Below are positions 1 through 13,168 of a stretch of DNA of 64,000 nucleotides, in pieces. A program made the translations under genes and the position numbers. The notes under the pieces were generated by a model. That model was not told where the DNA came from. It worked only from the letters and a program-made list of their open reading frames with translations, and made no database searches. The stretch is from Cacajao melanocephalus (lineage: Eukaryota > Chordata > Mammalia > Primates > Pitheciidae): positions 1 to 64,000 of the forward strand of contig CAUYLG010071801.1 in NCBI GenBank assembly GCA_963573385.1, written 5' to 3'. Within the stretch, counting starts at the first letter, position 1, and every line of letters begins with the position of its first letter.

Positions 1-61
1 AGTTTTAAAAGTCAAACTGGATTTTAAAAGTCAAGAAATTCTCTTCCTGATGAATGAATGG

Positions 62-405
62 CGGTCACAGCAACCTGGATGAGATTGGAGACTATTATCC
101 TAAGTGAAGTAACTCAGGAATGGAAACCCAAATATCATATGTTCTCATTCATATACGGGAGCTAAGCTATGAGGATGCAAAGGCATAAGAATGGCACAAT
201 GGACTTTGGGGACTCAGGGGGAAAGGGTAGAAAGGGGGTAAGGGATAAAAGACCACAAATTGGGTGCAGTATATAATTCTCAGGTGATGAGTGCACCAAA
301 ATTTCATAAATCAGCACCAAAAAACTTACTCATGTAACCAAACACCACCTGTTCCCCAATAACCTATGGAAATAAAAAAATTAATAAAAAAAAGAAATTA
401 TCTTC
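62..405 (+). mobile_element. L1 3' end (L1P/L1MA type)
   Basis: The sequence runs from the ORF2 tail (gcaacctggatgagattgga) through the 3'UTR to an A-rich end near 405. It closely resembles the 3' end of the long L1 at 22000-22320 in this window (shared ggcataagaatgg...atggactttggggact), so both belong to related families. It is 5'-truncated. Confidence 0.9.
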
Positions 406-511
406 TTGGCTATTACAGGGAAAAAACACAAAAGAGAATGTCCCATGTTTTACAGAACATAAAACATGCAGTGGGTAATCCACAGCCTAAGTTTGTTGAG
501 GTAGAAAAAAG

Positions 512-514
<3 letters not shown>

Positions 515-553
<39 letters not shown>
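515..553. repeat. (TG)n microsatellite
   Basis: Uninterrupted TG dinucleotides, about 19 units. Confidence 0.99.
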
Positions 554-554
<1 letters not shown>

Positions 555-1284
555 CTTTGTACTATTTCCTGCCTAGAGGTAGCACTGTGTTGATACCTCT
601 ATTTTAGCATTTCTAACCTAACAAGTCTCTCATTTTGAGCTTGGGAGAGATCAGAATCGTTTCTTATCTGAATCACTAGCTCAATGGCCTGATCATCATG
701 TTTAATAAATAAACAAACGAGTGAGTAAATCTGCTATCTTTTTTGGAACCCCTTCTCCCATGAAATCAGTGCTTTTCCACTCATTTCATTTCTACCTGCG
801 AATCCTAAAATCAAGACATTTGAGGGAGGAAGTTTTGAATCACTTTCCTTTGAATTTGTAACCAAAGGTATACTTAGCTTCTCAAAAAAGGGCCAAGGAC
901 AACTTTGGCCTGGAGTCAACTGACCAGATTGAGGTCCTGACCCTGTCATTTACGAGCTGTAGGTCCCTAGACTTCTCAGCCTCTGTGTTTCAGCTTTCAT
1001 CTGTACCATGGGTGGGCTTTGCAGAAATAAACTCTATGATGAGGAGTACTGGGAACAGTCCTGGAATCCCAGGGGGAGAGAGGTGGGAGGTTATCGGTGT
1101 GTCAGGAACAGTATAGGAAAAGCAACAAGTGAATGCCATGATCCCCCTTCTCCTGGACTACTGCAGGATTGAATGTCCATGGTAGTCACTCCTTAGCAAG
1201 GTCCGTCCTATGTGCTGCTACATTCCATGAAGCCTGAAGGTCTCCCATAGGGCGCTGCACAGAGCACATGCCATTGAATGCAGT
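554..1284. other. Anonymous sequence
   Basis: No gene or named repeat recognised in this stretch. Confidence 0.4.
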
Positions 1285-1312
1285 CAATGAATGAATGAAT
1301 GAATGAATGAAA
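1285..1312. repeat. (AATG)n short tandem repeat
   Basis: About six tandem AATG units with no interruption. Confidence 0.9.
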
Positions 1313-1359
1313 ATTAGTAGTTTTATTCTGCCCAGAGCAACAATATAAAGGTGATACCT

Positions 1360-1905
1360 CTATTCATTATCTATTGCTGTATAACAAATTTCCCCAAAAC
1401 TTAGTGGCTTAAAACAATAAACATCTTACAAAGTTTCTGAGCATCAGGAATCCAGGAGTGGCCTAACTGGGTTGTCCTAGATCAGGATATGTCATGAGGC
1501 TGTAGTCAAGCTGTCAATCACAGCCAGTTATCTGACAGCGCAACCTGGGCTGGAGGATCTCCCTCCAGGAAGGCTGACTCACATGGCCGTTTTCAGAAGA
1601 CCTCCATTCCTTGCTGACTGTTAGCAGGAAGACTCAGGTTTTCAATCCATGGGCCTCTCCATAGGACTACCTTTGTATCCACAGGACAGGGCACATGGGG
1701 TCCCCCATAGCAAGTAGCCCAAGAGACAGCAAGAAGGAAGCCACAGTGCCTTTCATCACTTAGTCTTGAAAATTACCCACCGTCATCCTCACATGACTCT
1801 GTCTTCAGAAGCAACTCACCAAATCCAATCCATTCCACACCTAAGGGAGAGGAATTCAGTCTCATCTTTTCAAAGTATCAAAGGGTTTCTGGATATATTT
1901 TAAGC
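1360..1905 (-). mobile_element. MLT1-like MaLR LTR relic
   Basis: The motifs ctattgctgtataacaaatt, acttagtggcttaaaac and, further on, gccacagtgcctttcatcac are what a reverse-orientation MLT1-type LTR looks like. It is old and diverged; the subfamily is not certain. Confidence 0.55.
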
Positions 1906-2393
1906 CACTATAATGACCATGTTTTCCACCAACCCCCTCTAAGCCTATGACATAAAAGACATCATTCTCAGCCTACATTCAGGTCCCCCAGCCCTGCTAT
2001 TCGGATGTATCCCCCAGCCCACTCTTGCACATGGCCAGTTGATCTGCTTGGTGGTCCTCATGCATTCATGGTGCTTTCCCATCTTTCAGCCTTTCTTATC
2101 GATGTTCCTTTGTACAGGAATATTCTAGAGACATTTGGGCATAGTTGAATCCTATCCATTCATCAAACTGAGGTTAAACTTCTCCAAGGTGCCTTCCCCA
2201 AAGCCCCACTGAAATCCTGAAGCCGTTTGTATTTTCCAGGGCACTAGTCATTTTCTTCCTCCAAATTGTACTAATGTCCGTGACTTAACTTTTCCAATGA
2301 CACTGTAAGTTCTGGCAGGGAAGGCCCAGGCACATCAGTGTTTTCAAGAGCCCTCTCCTGCATAATCAACTCTTTACTGGGAACTAGACCAAG

Positions 2394-2612
2394 CATCAGA
2401 AAACATTTTCTGTAAAGGGCCAGATAGCAAATATTTCAGGCTTTGCAGACCATTTGGTCTCTGTCACAGCTACTCAACTATGTCATGTAGTATGAAGGCC
2501 ACCGTAGACAAACTATAAACACATGCATGTGGCTGGGCTCCAATCAAATCTTATTCACCAAAACAAGCAGCAGACTAGATTTGGCACAGCGGCCATGGTT
2601 TGCCAACAGCTG
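2394..2612 (-). mobile_element. MER20-like hAT-Charlie DNA transposon
   Basis: About 220 bp with tctgtaaagggccagatag, atttcaggctttgcagacc and tggtttgccaacagctg. Length and motifs fit the non-autonomous MER20 family. It has no coding capacity. Confidence 0.75.
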
Positions 2613-4010
2613 AACTAAAACATCTCCTAGGTATCGTTAAGCTACAGAATTCCAGTTTTCCAATATAGGAGTTGCTATAAATATTTTAATATGAATTTTC
2701 TTCTGTTGTAAAATTGTGTTTATTTTCTACTATTTCTACAACCTAGGTACTCTTCCTTTATAAGAAGAAAAAAAGTAATTCAACTTTACAAGTCTTTCTC
2801 TTTCACAGTTTTAGGAATTATTTTAAGGAAAAAGAGGCTGGATGAGATATACACATGTAATAATATAGTAGCCACTTTCTTACCGTTCTTCTAATACGTA
2901 AGTCTCTTAATTCTTCCATATTTTCCCACCTTATGTGAAAAACAACTCATTTTATTCTGTTATGATGAACTGCGGTTCTGTCATGGCTAAACTGTAATTT
3001 CCGTTCAAAGCTGAGCGTTAGATTGTTGTTCTAAAAGTTGGTCTCAATATCACCTTTGACTCATATATTTAAAGTATTACCGTCTTTTATAAGAAGAGAT
3101 ATGAATGAACAGTAATAGTTGAAGAATGAGTGACCCGCAATCATAAACATGAATGCTAATATGATTATTTAAAGAATGAAGTTGAGCTCAATAAGCATAT
3201 AATACAAAAATAAATAATTGTCAAGTTTCATGAAGACAGTAAGAGGATGTGAAGGGATATAAGCTTGAAAAGTCAAGTTACGGGTTTTCATGAGGAACTA
3301 ACATTGCTGAACAATATCACTCTTAAAAAGCTCAACTCACCTTTACAGCAGTGGATATGAAGCTTGAAAACCACCCGGGGGACAAATGAAACTTGCTGTT
3401 TTCAGGGAAATGTCAGGATGCAAATTATATTCTTGTTTGAATAGAGCTAAAAGAGAGGACACTATGTGTGTTTGACAGTGACAAATGGCTTCCAAAGAAA
3501 ATAGGGCAGTGTCTGTCTGGTCCTGCCTTCAGGGAACCTGTTTTGCCGGCTGTCAAACCTTTGGCCCCCTTTCTATCTCAAGTGATCATGGGAAATGATC
3601 ATGAATTACTCATTGTCTTAAAATTTACATAGATCTCTTCATTTCAACTATTTCATATCACCTGAAACTCTCTATATAGGGAAGAAAAAGGTTACCTGAA
3701 ATGCAATTAAGGAACAAATGTTCAAGGCATTCAAACTAGTTTTGACTGTCTTCTCTGCTTTTCTGACCACAATTCTTTCCTGATTACCAGTGCAACTTTT
3801 AGGAAAATATATTTAAGCTTCAGTATCTCAATGTCACAATAAAATAAAGAAAAAGATGCTTATTTCACAATTGAGAAGATACATACTTCAGTCAATTCTG
3901 TAATAAAAAAAAATTCTGTAATAATGAACTGCAAAGGGTCCCAATTTGGTAGTTGTCATATTATTTTGCTGAGAGAGTTAGAGCTAGAAATTGATGGAAC
4001 TAAAAAGGAT
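2613..4010. other. Anonymous AT-rich sequence
   Basis: No gene or clearly named repeat recognised over 1.4 kb. Short A-rich runs are present. Confidence 0.4.
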
Positions 4011-4011
4011 T

Positions 4012-4312
<301 letters not shown>

Positions 4313-4367
4313 TTTTTTTTAACATGATGCAAAGATCTCTATTTTAATTATGGGATATTATTTGTAA

Positions 4368-4733
<366 letters not shown>

Positions 4734-4769
4734 CAAATTATGGTTTATTAGCCCAAATTATGGTTTATT

Positions 4770-4935
4770 TTTATAATATACTACACTGCAATAAAAAAGG
4801 ACAAACTACTGGTACCCATAAAACATAAGTGGATCTCACAGATGTCATGATAAACAAAAGAAGCCAGACACAAGCGAGTGCTCACAGGATGAGTCCATTT
4901 ATATGAAGGTGAAGAACAAACAACTATGTGATTAA
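4770..4935 (+). mobile_element. L1M ORF2 tail fragment
   Basis: The motifs aagaagccagacacaagcga and tccatttatatgaaggtgaa are typical of the end of L1M ORF2 and the adjacent 3'UTR. Confidence 0.65.
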
Positions 4936-5754
4936 CCTTTGTAGAGTCTTACATGATCTACAGTTTCTTCACACCTATCTTCTATCTCCTATTTTCTCAT
5001 CAGGAATAATAAATTAGCAATAAGAACTAGAACTTTGAAAGAAAAAAAGTGAGGTAGAAGAAAGTGGCCTATAATCACATATCAAAACATACTAGAGAAG
5101 AAAAAGATCAAATCAGTGTGCAAAGGTGCAAACTAAGTGAATAAAATAGACAAGCCTGAAAAAAGCGCTACTTAATTTATTATAAAAGGATTGTCCAATA
5201 TGAACAAGGATAGGGAAAATGTTCAATAAACTGGGTTAATACAACTGCTTAAATACTGCATATCCAGCCCAATGTGAAATCAGATTCATTCCCCAAGAGG
5301 CCAAAAAGCCCAGAAGTCTTAGGAGATCTGATGCTAGGAAAGATAAACATTTGCAGAAAATCTGAAATGAATATTGATTATGAACATTGAGTTAACCAAG
5401 AACATGTTAGAAGAAGCACAAATGTTTACGTTTGTAGTGTGGTCAGAAGTTCATAGAAATATCCGTGGGTCTTCCTTTCTCAGGGATTCAGAGGCTACCC
5501 AAGAGACATATGCCTGTTTCTGTCCCTTTTCTATTTTGTGGCAAAATCATCCTCTTATCAGTCCCTTTTCCTAGAGATGATGTCCCTTGTGGGGTCCTCC
5601 ATACCATGCATAACAGCATGGTCTCTTGTGTGTACCGTTTTCAGCTTTTGATAATGGTACCCTGGTGAGATAAAGATGAGTAGAAGTAGGAAGACCTGCT
5701 CATATATAAGACTTCATAACCTTCATAGTCACAGTCTCTGATGAAATTTAGTGA
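4936..5754. other. Anonymous AT-rich sequence
   Basis: No gene or named repeat recognised. Open frames of 66-67 codons at 5374-5668 show no family signal. Confidence 0.4.
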
Positions 5755-5930
5755 ACAACACACCCTAAAGAAATAATTTAAGACCTAGATAAATGTACAT
5801 GTTTGATAATATGTATTGCAAAGTGATTTATAAAAATAGTAAGATTTAAAAACAACCTACATGTCCACCTAAAATGAACTGACTAAATAAACTGTAATAT
5901 GTCCACATCACAGAGCATAACACAAGCAGT
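5755..5930 (+). mobile_element. L1M/HAL1-type ORF2 fragment
   Basis: aacaacctacatgtccacc and the following gactaaataaactgtaatatgtcc correspond to the conserved ORF2 C-terminal block of old L1s. Confidence 0.55.
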
Positions 5931-5954
5931 AAAAGTTATTTATTTGAAGACTCC

Positions 5955-6062
5955 ATGGAGCACTTGACAGGGATTATGTCATTTAATTCTCATAAAATTC
6001 TATGAGGTGTATCGTATCATCATTCACATTTTACAGAGAAGGAAACGAGCTCAGCATGGCTG
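5955..6062 (-). mobile_element. MIR fragment
   Basis: atttaattctcataaaattc, tatgaggtgtatc and cattttacagagaaggaaac are the reverse-strand core of a MIR SINE. Confidence 0.7.
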
Positions 6063-6089
6063 TTGGCAGGAGGCCTCAGTCCCTAAACA

Positions 6090-6265
6090 CACGAACCTCT
6101 ATAGGAGCTGCTTGAGCCTCCTCACAACATGGCAGCTGGCTTCCTTCTCTCCCAAGCAGGTGGTCCTTGTGAAGCACGGTGGGAGCCACTATGTCTTTTA
6201 TGACCTCACCTCAGAAGTCACATGCTGTCATGTCCACAATGTCCTATTGCTAACACAGGTCAGCT
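6090..6265 (-). mobile_element. MLT1-like LTR fragment
   Basis: acatggcagctggcttcc, gtcttttatgacctcacctc and agaagtcacatgctgtcatg match the reverse-strand core of MLT1-family LTRs. The 174-codon open frame at 6007-6531 begins in the MIR and runs through this LTR, so it is not a gene. Confidence 0.6.
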
Positions 6266-8264
6266 CTAATCAGTGTGGGAAGGGACTACCAAAGAGCGTG
6301 AGCAGCAAGAAGGGAGGGTCAATGGGTCCGGCTTGGAGGCTGGCCCCAAAAGTCTTCAGGAAGAGCAAGCTGCCTCCAAGAGTTTCCTTGGGTTTCACTG
6401 GGGAATCAAAGACCACTCTGCCAGATTTTTCATTGCTGAATCTCTCTAAGCTATTCTGGGAGTCATTTCTTCAGGGACTAAGGAACAAATTATCTCCTTG
6501 TTTGGTGATGTTGAGGAGTTGGCAGGGTTGATGACCTGACAGGCATGTGTGTGCAGGTGCCAGGCCTGCAGGCACAATGACAAGCTGGTCACCTCCTCAG
6601 ATGAAGCCAGCCCCTACACAGATGCAGCTCTTTAGTCCACTGCCCCTTTTCTTCCTTAAGCTGTCAATTCCTCATCTTTTCCACATATACCTTTTCCAGT
6701 CCACATGGGTACATTTGCTAAGAAAGCTATTCATGCTTTCATTTGGGAAGTGGAATGGAACGCTTGTTACCTACCAAGCCTCCCTGACAGTTGCTGGGGA
6801 CTCAAATGCTGAGCATACTCAGGAGACCAGGCAGTGAGTGACGATGTGGGCAGCGTTCCAAATCTCTTAGCCTCACCAATGTAGAATTCACAGAACCACT
6901 TGCAATTCATGTTAGAAGATTGCAGTCTGGTTTTCTAACAGTAAGTAATTTCCATCACCATGACTGCAGACGTGTGCCTTGGGATAAGATGAATGATGTT
7001 CCAAGTCACCACCCTGAATGAGGTCCAGGAATGACAAGGATGGACCTCACTTTCCTCAAGTTCCTCCTCCAAAAACCCGGAGATCTCAATTGCACAGAGC
7101 TCAGGCATCAGAACTGATGGAAAAACAAGGTAGTCTTAGGAGATACCAGCAGGTCAGCACCCGAGTTCCCAAGGGCAATTGTTTTGAGGTCTCCCCTAAT
7201 ATAATTTTGGTTGAGGAGTAACCTGAAGCCCTATATATTTTGTAACCTAGACTGGAAAAAGGCTATGAGGAATGTGTGAAAAATATCTATCTTATTTATA
7301 TTTCAGGTAGCACCTTTCTCCGAGGAGCTCAGGGGGCTGTTTGAACACAAGTCAGCATTATATATGGTGCTTCTGTTCATGCCTGTTTGCTTGGATTGCT
7401 CAGTTCTGCTTCCTCTGTGGGTTCTTTGTTTCCTTTCTTTTGCTTATTGCTACTCTCGGTTGTCATGGTGTTCTGTTATATCCATTTACCTAAAGGATTT
7501 GAGACTTATGTTTCAGGAATCTAGAAGGCAAAGATGACATGCTTAAAAATGGAACTTTTTATGATTACAACATGGTGATTCACCCTTTTATGTATTACAA
7601 GTTCAATAAATGCATCAGCACACTGAGAAATATTTACAACATGTCCTGCTTTTGTCAAAGTACCAGTGAATGCACATCCAGCCACTGGGAGCAAAAATGT
7701 CTGAAGAGGCAGAGACAGATGTTCCTCTTCCTGTAGGATTAGGTTCAAGGTGATTCTCCCCAGAGTATGGCACATAACCCGGTGGGGGTCAAAATGATAG
7801 CTTTAATAGGAGATTTAGCAGTATTTAGATGGAAAGATGTAGACTGGATCTGAGGCTGCAATGGGGCTCCCTAGGCCTGACTCTGAAAGAGGGAAACCTC
7901 CTTCTCTTTGGCTCCCTGTCCAGTTCCAGGTGGAGTCTCTGGGTCTCCCTGCAGAGGACTTCAGAAGAGTAAAAGGAAGAGAAAGACTTGCCCTGGGTTG
8001 CTTGTGGCACGGGAGCCAGGGGATCTGGGGACATTTTACTCATTCATTAGAGAGTCAGCACAAAACAGGAGAAGCTGAGCCCTGGGGTTTGTGTTTGAGG
8101 CCCCATAACCCCACTCTTGGGCAGCACAGACCTTAAACACAGTAGGTTTTCACCAATTGTATTAGCTCTTTCCTTGAGGGAAGAGGAAGCAAAAGAGACA
8201 TTGAAAGTTTCCATTCCAATGTTGCTTCCCCCTGAAAAGTGGAGAGAAAATATGGGAAGGGAAA
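6266..8264. other. Anonymous sequence
   Basis: Two kilobases without a recognised gene or named repeat. Several open frames of 65-100 codons overlap on both strands near 7.8-8.4 kb and none resembles a known family. Confidence 0.4.
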
Positions 8265-8266
8265 TA

Positions 8267-8711
8267 CAACCGACCCTTGAACAACCTGGGTCTGAACTGT
8301 GTGGGTCCACTTATACATGGATTTTCGTCTACCTGTGCCACCCCGGAGACCGCAAGACCAACTCATCCCCTTCCTCCTCCTCCTCAGCCTATTCAACACG
8401 AAGACAACAAGGATGAATGCCTTTATGACGATCCACTTCCACTTAATGAAGGGTAAATATATTTATCTTTTTTATGATTTTCTTAATAACACATTCTTTT
8501 CTTTAGCTTATTGTAAGAATACAGTATATAATATATATTACATAGACATATGTGTAAATTGTTTATGCTATGAAGAGGGCTCCTGGTCAACAGTAGCCTA
8601 TTATTAGTTAAGTTCTGGGGAAGTCAGAAGTTATAAGCAGATTTCAGCTGCACATGTGTCTGGGGATGGTGCTGGTGCCCCCTGACCTCCGTGTTGTCCG
8701 AAGGTCAACTG
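8267..8711 (+). mobile_element. Tigger2a-like Tc1/mariner MITE with TIRs and TA target sites
   Basis: A 445-bp element bounded by terminal inverted repeats (gacccttgaacaacctggg at the left, gttgtccgaaggtcaactg at the right) and flanked by TA at 8265-8266 and 8712-8713. The interior (tccacttccacttaatgaag, tacagtatataatatatatt) and size fit the internally deleted Tigger2 derivative. It carries no transposase. Confidence 0.85.
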
Positions 8712-8713
8712 TA

Positions 8714-9635
8714 AGTCTGTCCATTTCAAATGCATTTGTCAGAAGTGGGGGGGGGGTCAGTGAAAAAACATTTTTATTTATGCACATAACTAATATTCTG
8801 CATTCGTGAGGGTGGGGGGGCAAAAAAATCCGGGCTAGAATTTAATCCCAGCGTCCATCTTGACAATCACAGTTAGCCAGCTCCCATGACTTTGCAGGGA
8901 GAAATGAGAGAAATAATCAACACCATGTCATCCCAGTCCTTTAGGGCCAACAAGCAGACATCTTATGATTTTTCCTCTTCCACAAAATATCAAATTGGCT
9001 TCTCCCCTATTGTACTTGCTGCCTCCCCATCCACACCCAATCCTAGGGCAGCATTCTCCATGTAGCTCCAATCCAGGTCAAACTTCAGCCCACACTGGTG
9101 ATTTCTATCTGCTTGATCCCTACAGAAGGAAACATGGTAACAATAGCTTTGCGGGCTCACACTGTTTATGTTACGAATAAGCACTTACATGCTTAAGCCC
9201 TTTTAGGCCTAGACAATTGTCTTTCAGGCCTAAGGTGTCATTTGCATCACTGCCTACATGTCCCAAAAGCAATAAAAATCCTTGCCCAATTTTCTGAGTC
9301 AACTGACTATTGGGACAAATACGGCCTGAACAGCTTTCCTACTGTATATACTTCTTTGGATCTGTCACAGGGACAGTCATATGTGTGGCTGCAAGTCGTA
9401 GGTTGGGTCTATGTATGAGTGATGAATGTGACTGTCTCCATTGGAAGTGTGGCTCCAACCAAGCTCAGGATGAGAACACCAGCTAGATGAACAAACAAGC
9501 TTAGCTGACCCTGTTGACAAGACAGCCACCACTCAGCTCACTTCTTCCCTCCCCTTTTGACATGTCCAAACACTTTCTTTGTTGCCTTCACTGAGATGTC
9601 AGTCCTTAGATGTGGTTGAAACATGGAGCTGTGGA
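8714..9635. other. Anonymous sequence with short G-tracts
   Basis: Contains runs of 10 and 7 G near 8748 and 8814. No gene or named repeat recognised. Confidence 0.4.
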
Positions 9636-9639
9636 GTCT

Positions 9640-9778
9640 TGAGAAGGGAACAGGACTTAACTTCAAAAGACCTGGTTCAAATTCTGGTTCTGCACTTAAC
9701 ATAGGCATGTAACCTTGAGAAAATTATTCTTAGTCTCAGATTTACAACCTACAAGATGAGAATAAGTGAATAATTTAT
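9640..9778 (+). mobile_element. MIR fragment
   Basis: gacctggttcaaattctggttctgc, cut here to its core tggttctgcacttaacat, plus ccttgagaaaattattc and acaagatgagaataa, follow the sense-strand MIR consensus in order. Confidence 0.7.
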
Positions 9779-9802
9779 TCTTTAAAAACAGGGCGTGGGC
9801 AT

Positions 9803-10090
9803 TGAGACAGAGTATCCCTCTGTCACTCAGCCTAGAGTGCAGTGGCAAAATCATAGCTCACTGCAGCCTCCAACTTCTGGGCTCAAGCAGCCCTCCTACT
9901 TCAGCCTACTTAGTAACTGGGACTACAGGCATTTGCTACTACAGCAGTCTAATTTCTTTATTTTATTTCCTTGTAGAGATGGGGTCTCACCATGTTGCCC
10001 AGGCTGGTCTCAAACTCCTGCCTCAAGTGTTCCTCCCACCTCAGCCTCTCAAAGTGCTAGGATTTCAGGCTTGAGCCATCGTGCCCAGCC
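9803..10090 (-). mobile_element. AluJ-like element
   Basis: tcatagctcactgcagcctc and gagatggggtctcaccatg are typical of old AluJ elements in reverse orientation. It is highly diverged and nearly full length. Confidence 0.85.
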
Positions 10091-12181
10091 TTCTAAAAGT
10101 TGTGTATGTGATTCCAGCTATTGTGGGCTAGCTCAGAATAAACCAAACCCTCCATACAGAACAACTGGAAAACTTGGAAACAATCATGAAAAATACCTGT
10201 TTGGAAGTATCAGAATACTGTGAAGGCTGCCTGATTCTGAAGAGCCATGATCCAAGACAAAAGAAAAATAAATTCAGCTTTTCTCCTTGAGAGATTGATG
10301 GATTCTAAAGCAGCAGCCTAGGGGCCTAGCAACTGAAGGGGAGGGGAACAGAAAGGAAGTGACAGCTCCGAAAGTCTGAAATACCCTAGGCATAGCTTCA
10401 AGCAGTCTCACAAAGCTGGGTGGGGGGAACAAAAATTAGAACTCAGAGCCTGACAAAGAGGAGAAGCTCTGGAAAACACCACAGGCTTTGGGTTGGAACT
10501 GCTGCGGGGATAACCCTAGGACTAAGAGAAACTAGAATTAAACAAGCCATGACAAACATTGGCTCAGCTCCTGGGTAAACTGATGATCTCTCCTTCCATC
10601 ACAGCCTGCCTGAATCACAAGTAAATCCTATCTACAGGAACATAAGACTGTCCAGAACCTCCGATTATCACTAAAATTTGTGATATATATTATCTGGCAT
10701 TTAATAAAAAGGACCAGGCATATCAAGAGACAAGACAAAATGACAATACACAAGTTTAAAGAACCATCTTATAGGGAACCCAAGTAACAGAGTTGTCAGG
10801 AAAGAACTTAAAAATTGCTGTGATAAACATGATCTAGAAAATAGAAGATTTAAAAAATTTTTTTTAATTTTAAAAAAGAATTAAATGCAGGTTCTGTACT
10901 GAAAAAATAAAGAAATTGAAAATAAAAGCTAAATAGATGGGTCCAAAAGCAGATTAGACTTGGTGGACTGGAAGAAAGATCAGTAGAAATTAACCAGACT
11001 GAGGCACAGAAAGAAAAACAGATGGAAAATACAGAAAAGAACATAAAAAAAATACAGGACACAGGAAAAAGCATAATACATATTATAACTGGAATCTATA
11101 CTAGTAGAAGTAGAAGAGAGAGAAAATGTGACAGATGCAATGTTTAAAGAAATAATGAACCAAAACTTTCCAAAAGCGATGGAAGACAGCATGTCTTACA
11201 TTTAGGAAGCACTATGAACCCCAACAGAAAAACATACAAAGAAAACCACATCTAGGCCTATCAGGGTTCTGTTAAGAAAATATCAATAAGAATATAGAAG
11301 ATTTAAATAATGCAATGAATAAGCTTGAATTATTTGACATATATAGAATACAGCACAATGGACATTGTTTTCAAGCCCATGTAAAAAATAAGAAAAGTAA
11401 ACATAAAAGTAAATGTAAGTAAGGGGCCATAAAGCAACCTTAATGAATATCAGAAGTTTGATGTCAGAGATGTCATGTTTCTGGTCACAGCAGAATTAAA
11501 CTAGAAATTAATAGAAAAAATATATAATTAATAAAATCCCTAGTGTTTGCAAAGTAGGTAATACACCCTAAATTCTCTATGGGCCAAAGAAGAAATCACA
11601 ATAGAAATTATAAATTATATGGAACTAAATAGTAATGAAAATATGACATGAAAATTTTGGGATACAGATAAAGCCATACCCAGAGGAAAATGTATGGCTT
11701 TCAGTGAATATTTTAGAAAAAAAAAAGGTAAAATTAATGAGCAACCCAAGAACTTAGGAAAACAATAGCTAATTAGACCCAAAGAAATGACAAAGATGAG
11801 AATAATAAAAATGATAACAGAAATTGGTGAAACTTAACTAACATACAATAGAGAAAAATCTAGAAAGTCAAAAGTGGGTTCTAGAAAGGAAGGAAGGAGA
11901 ACACAAATTACTAATATCAGGAATGAAAGAGAGAATGTCTCAACAGATCTTAGAACACTAAAAAGATAATGAGAGAACAAGACAAACAACTAATTTTAAA
12001 ACAATGTGCCAACAACCTGGGCAATATAGTGAAGGACCCGAAGAACCGGTCTAAGGCTGTTTTACATTAATTTTTTATAAGTGAAAAGAGTACACTCTAA
12101 ATTAATAATAAATGACATAATGTAGTAAAGATACAAATCAATAACATAGTCATTTACTATTATTATCATAATAATAAATGA

Positions 12182-12316
12182 AAAAATGTGCAAGATATCT
12201 ACATGTAAAACTAGAGAACATTCTTCAGAGAAATTAAAGAAAACCTGAAAACAGTAATGCACCACATAACAATGTTTTGGCCAACAACAGGCTGTATATA
12301 GAGTGGTGGTCTCATA
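12182..12316 (+). repeat. Direct duplication copy A (L1M/Tigger-like junction)
   Basis: The segment from aaaaatgtgcaagat through ctagagaaca and on into acaatgttttggccaacaac and gtggtggtctcataag is repeated at 13016-13155. The left part is L1 ORF2; the right part looks like the end of a Tigger-type DNA transposon. Confidence 0.8.
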
Positions 12317-12444
12317 AGATTATTATAATACAGCTGAAAATTTTTTATGAACTATATACAGAAAAAGAGAAACAGTTTCTGAATCATTTTATGAGGCCAG
12401 CATAACCCTGATACCAAAATCTGAAAAAGCCATTACAAAAAACC

Positions 12445-12566
12445 ACTGTGGAAGACAGCGTGGCGATTTCTCAAGGACCTAGAAATAGAAATTCCATTTG
12501 ACCCAGCAATCCCATTACTGGGTATATACCCAAAGAACTATAAATCGTTCTACTATAAAGATGTAA
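12445..12566 (+). mobile_element. Younger L1P ORF2 fragment inside the L1M
   Basis: About 120 bp (catttgacccagcaatccca, ttactgggtatatacccaaa) are nearly the same as 24257-24371 of the twin-primed L1, far closer than the surrounding L1M sequence. No poly-A tail follows it. Confidence 0.65.
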
Positions 12567-13015
12567 AATTTTTAACAAAAGATTAGAAAACCAAATTGTT
12601 ATACGTAAGAGAATAATATATCAACCTCAGCTTGAGTTTATTTCAGAAATGCAAAGATGATTAAAATTCAAAGATGAAAACGTAATTTACCACATTGTTA
12701 GAATAAAAATAAAGTTATATCCTATGACTATATAAGGAAATGCAGAAAAGCATTTGAAAAAATTCAATACCCTCATAATAGAAAACAAGTTGAAAAGGAA
12801 GAAAAGATCATTAATTACAGAATACATAAAAGCATGTATTTAAAATACACAATAATCTACATATAAATTATTTAAATCAGTAAGTGAATTTTAGCTGGGA
12901 CAACAGATATAGGTCAATACGCTGCAGGAAACACCTAGAAAATGAAATTTTAAACAGATCCTACTGATTCTACAGATGCTAATAATGGCATCACATTCTT
13001 AGAAATAAACATAAC

Positions 13016-13155
13016 AAAAATGTGCAAGATCTCTAAATAAAACTAGAGAACATTATTGAGAGAAATTAAAGAAAACCTAAATACACTCATGCAACGTATA
13101 ATAATGTTTTGGTCAACATTAGACTGTATATACAACGTGCAATGGTGGTCCATAA
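13016..13155 (+). repeat. Direct duplication copy B (L1M/Tigger-like junction)
   Basis: The partner of 12182-12316, with the same L1-to-transposon junction after aaagaaaacct. This copy sits at the expected position in L1 ORF2 order, whereas copy A does not. Confidence 0.8.
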
Positions 13156-13168
13156 CATGCCAGTAGCA

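Larger units (their letters stand above)
10130..13160 (+). mobile_element. L1M element, rearranged (ORF1 and ORF2 parts)
   Basis: An old, diverged L1M read left to right: 5' and ORF1-side sequence to about 11.2 kb (gcctgcctgaatcacaagt, actgtccagaacctc), endonuclease/early ORF2 at about 11.4-12.0 kb (ttctggtcacagcagaatta, ccaaagaagaaatcacaat), RT-side sequence at about 12.37-13.08 kb (tatgaggccagcataaccctg). No open frame survives. It is interrupted by a duplicated L1/DNA-transposon junction and by a younger L1 piece. The part left of 10600 is less certain. Confidence 0.7.

Noticed and set aside
1285..1312. Short tandem repeats as a CRISPR array
   Set aside because: Units are contiguous without spacers and the genome is a primate's.
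6007..6531. 174-codon open frame on plus
   Set aside because: It starts in a MIR and crosses an MLT1-like LTR; no protein family signal.
8299..8607. 102-codon open frame on plus
   Set aside because: Lies entirely inside the Tigger2a-like element, which has no coding capacity.
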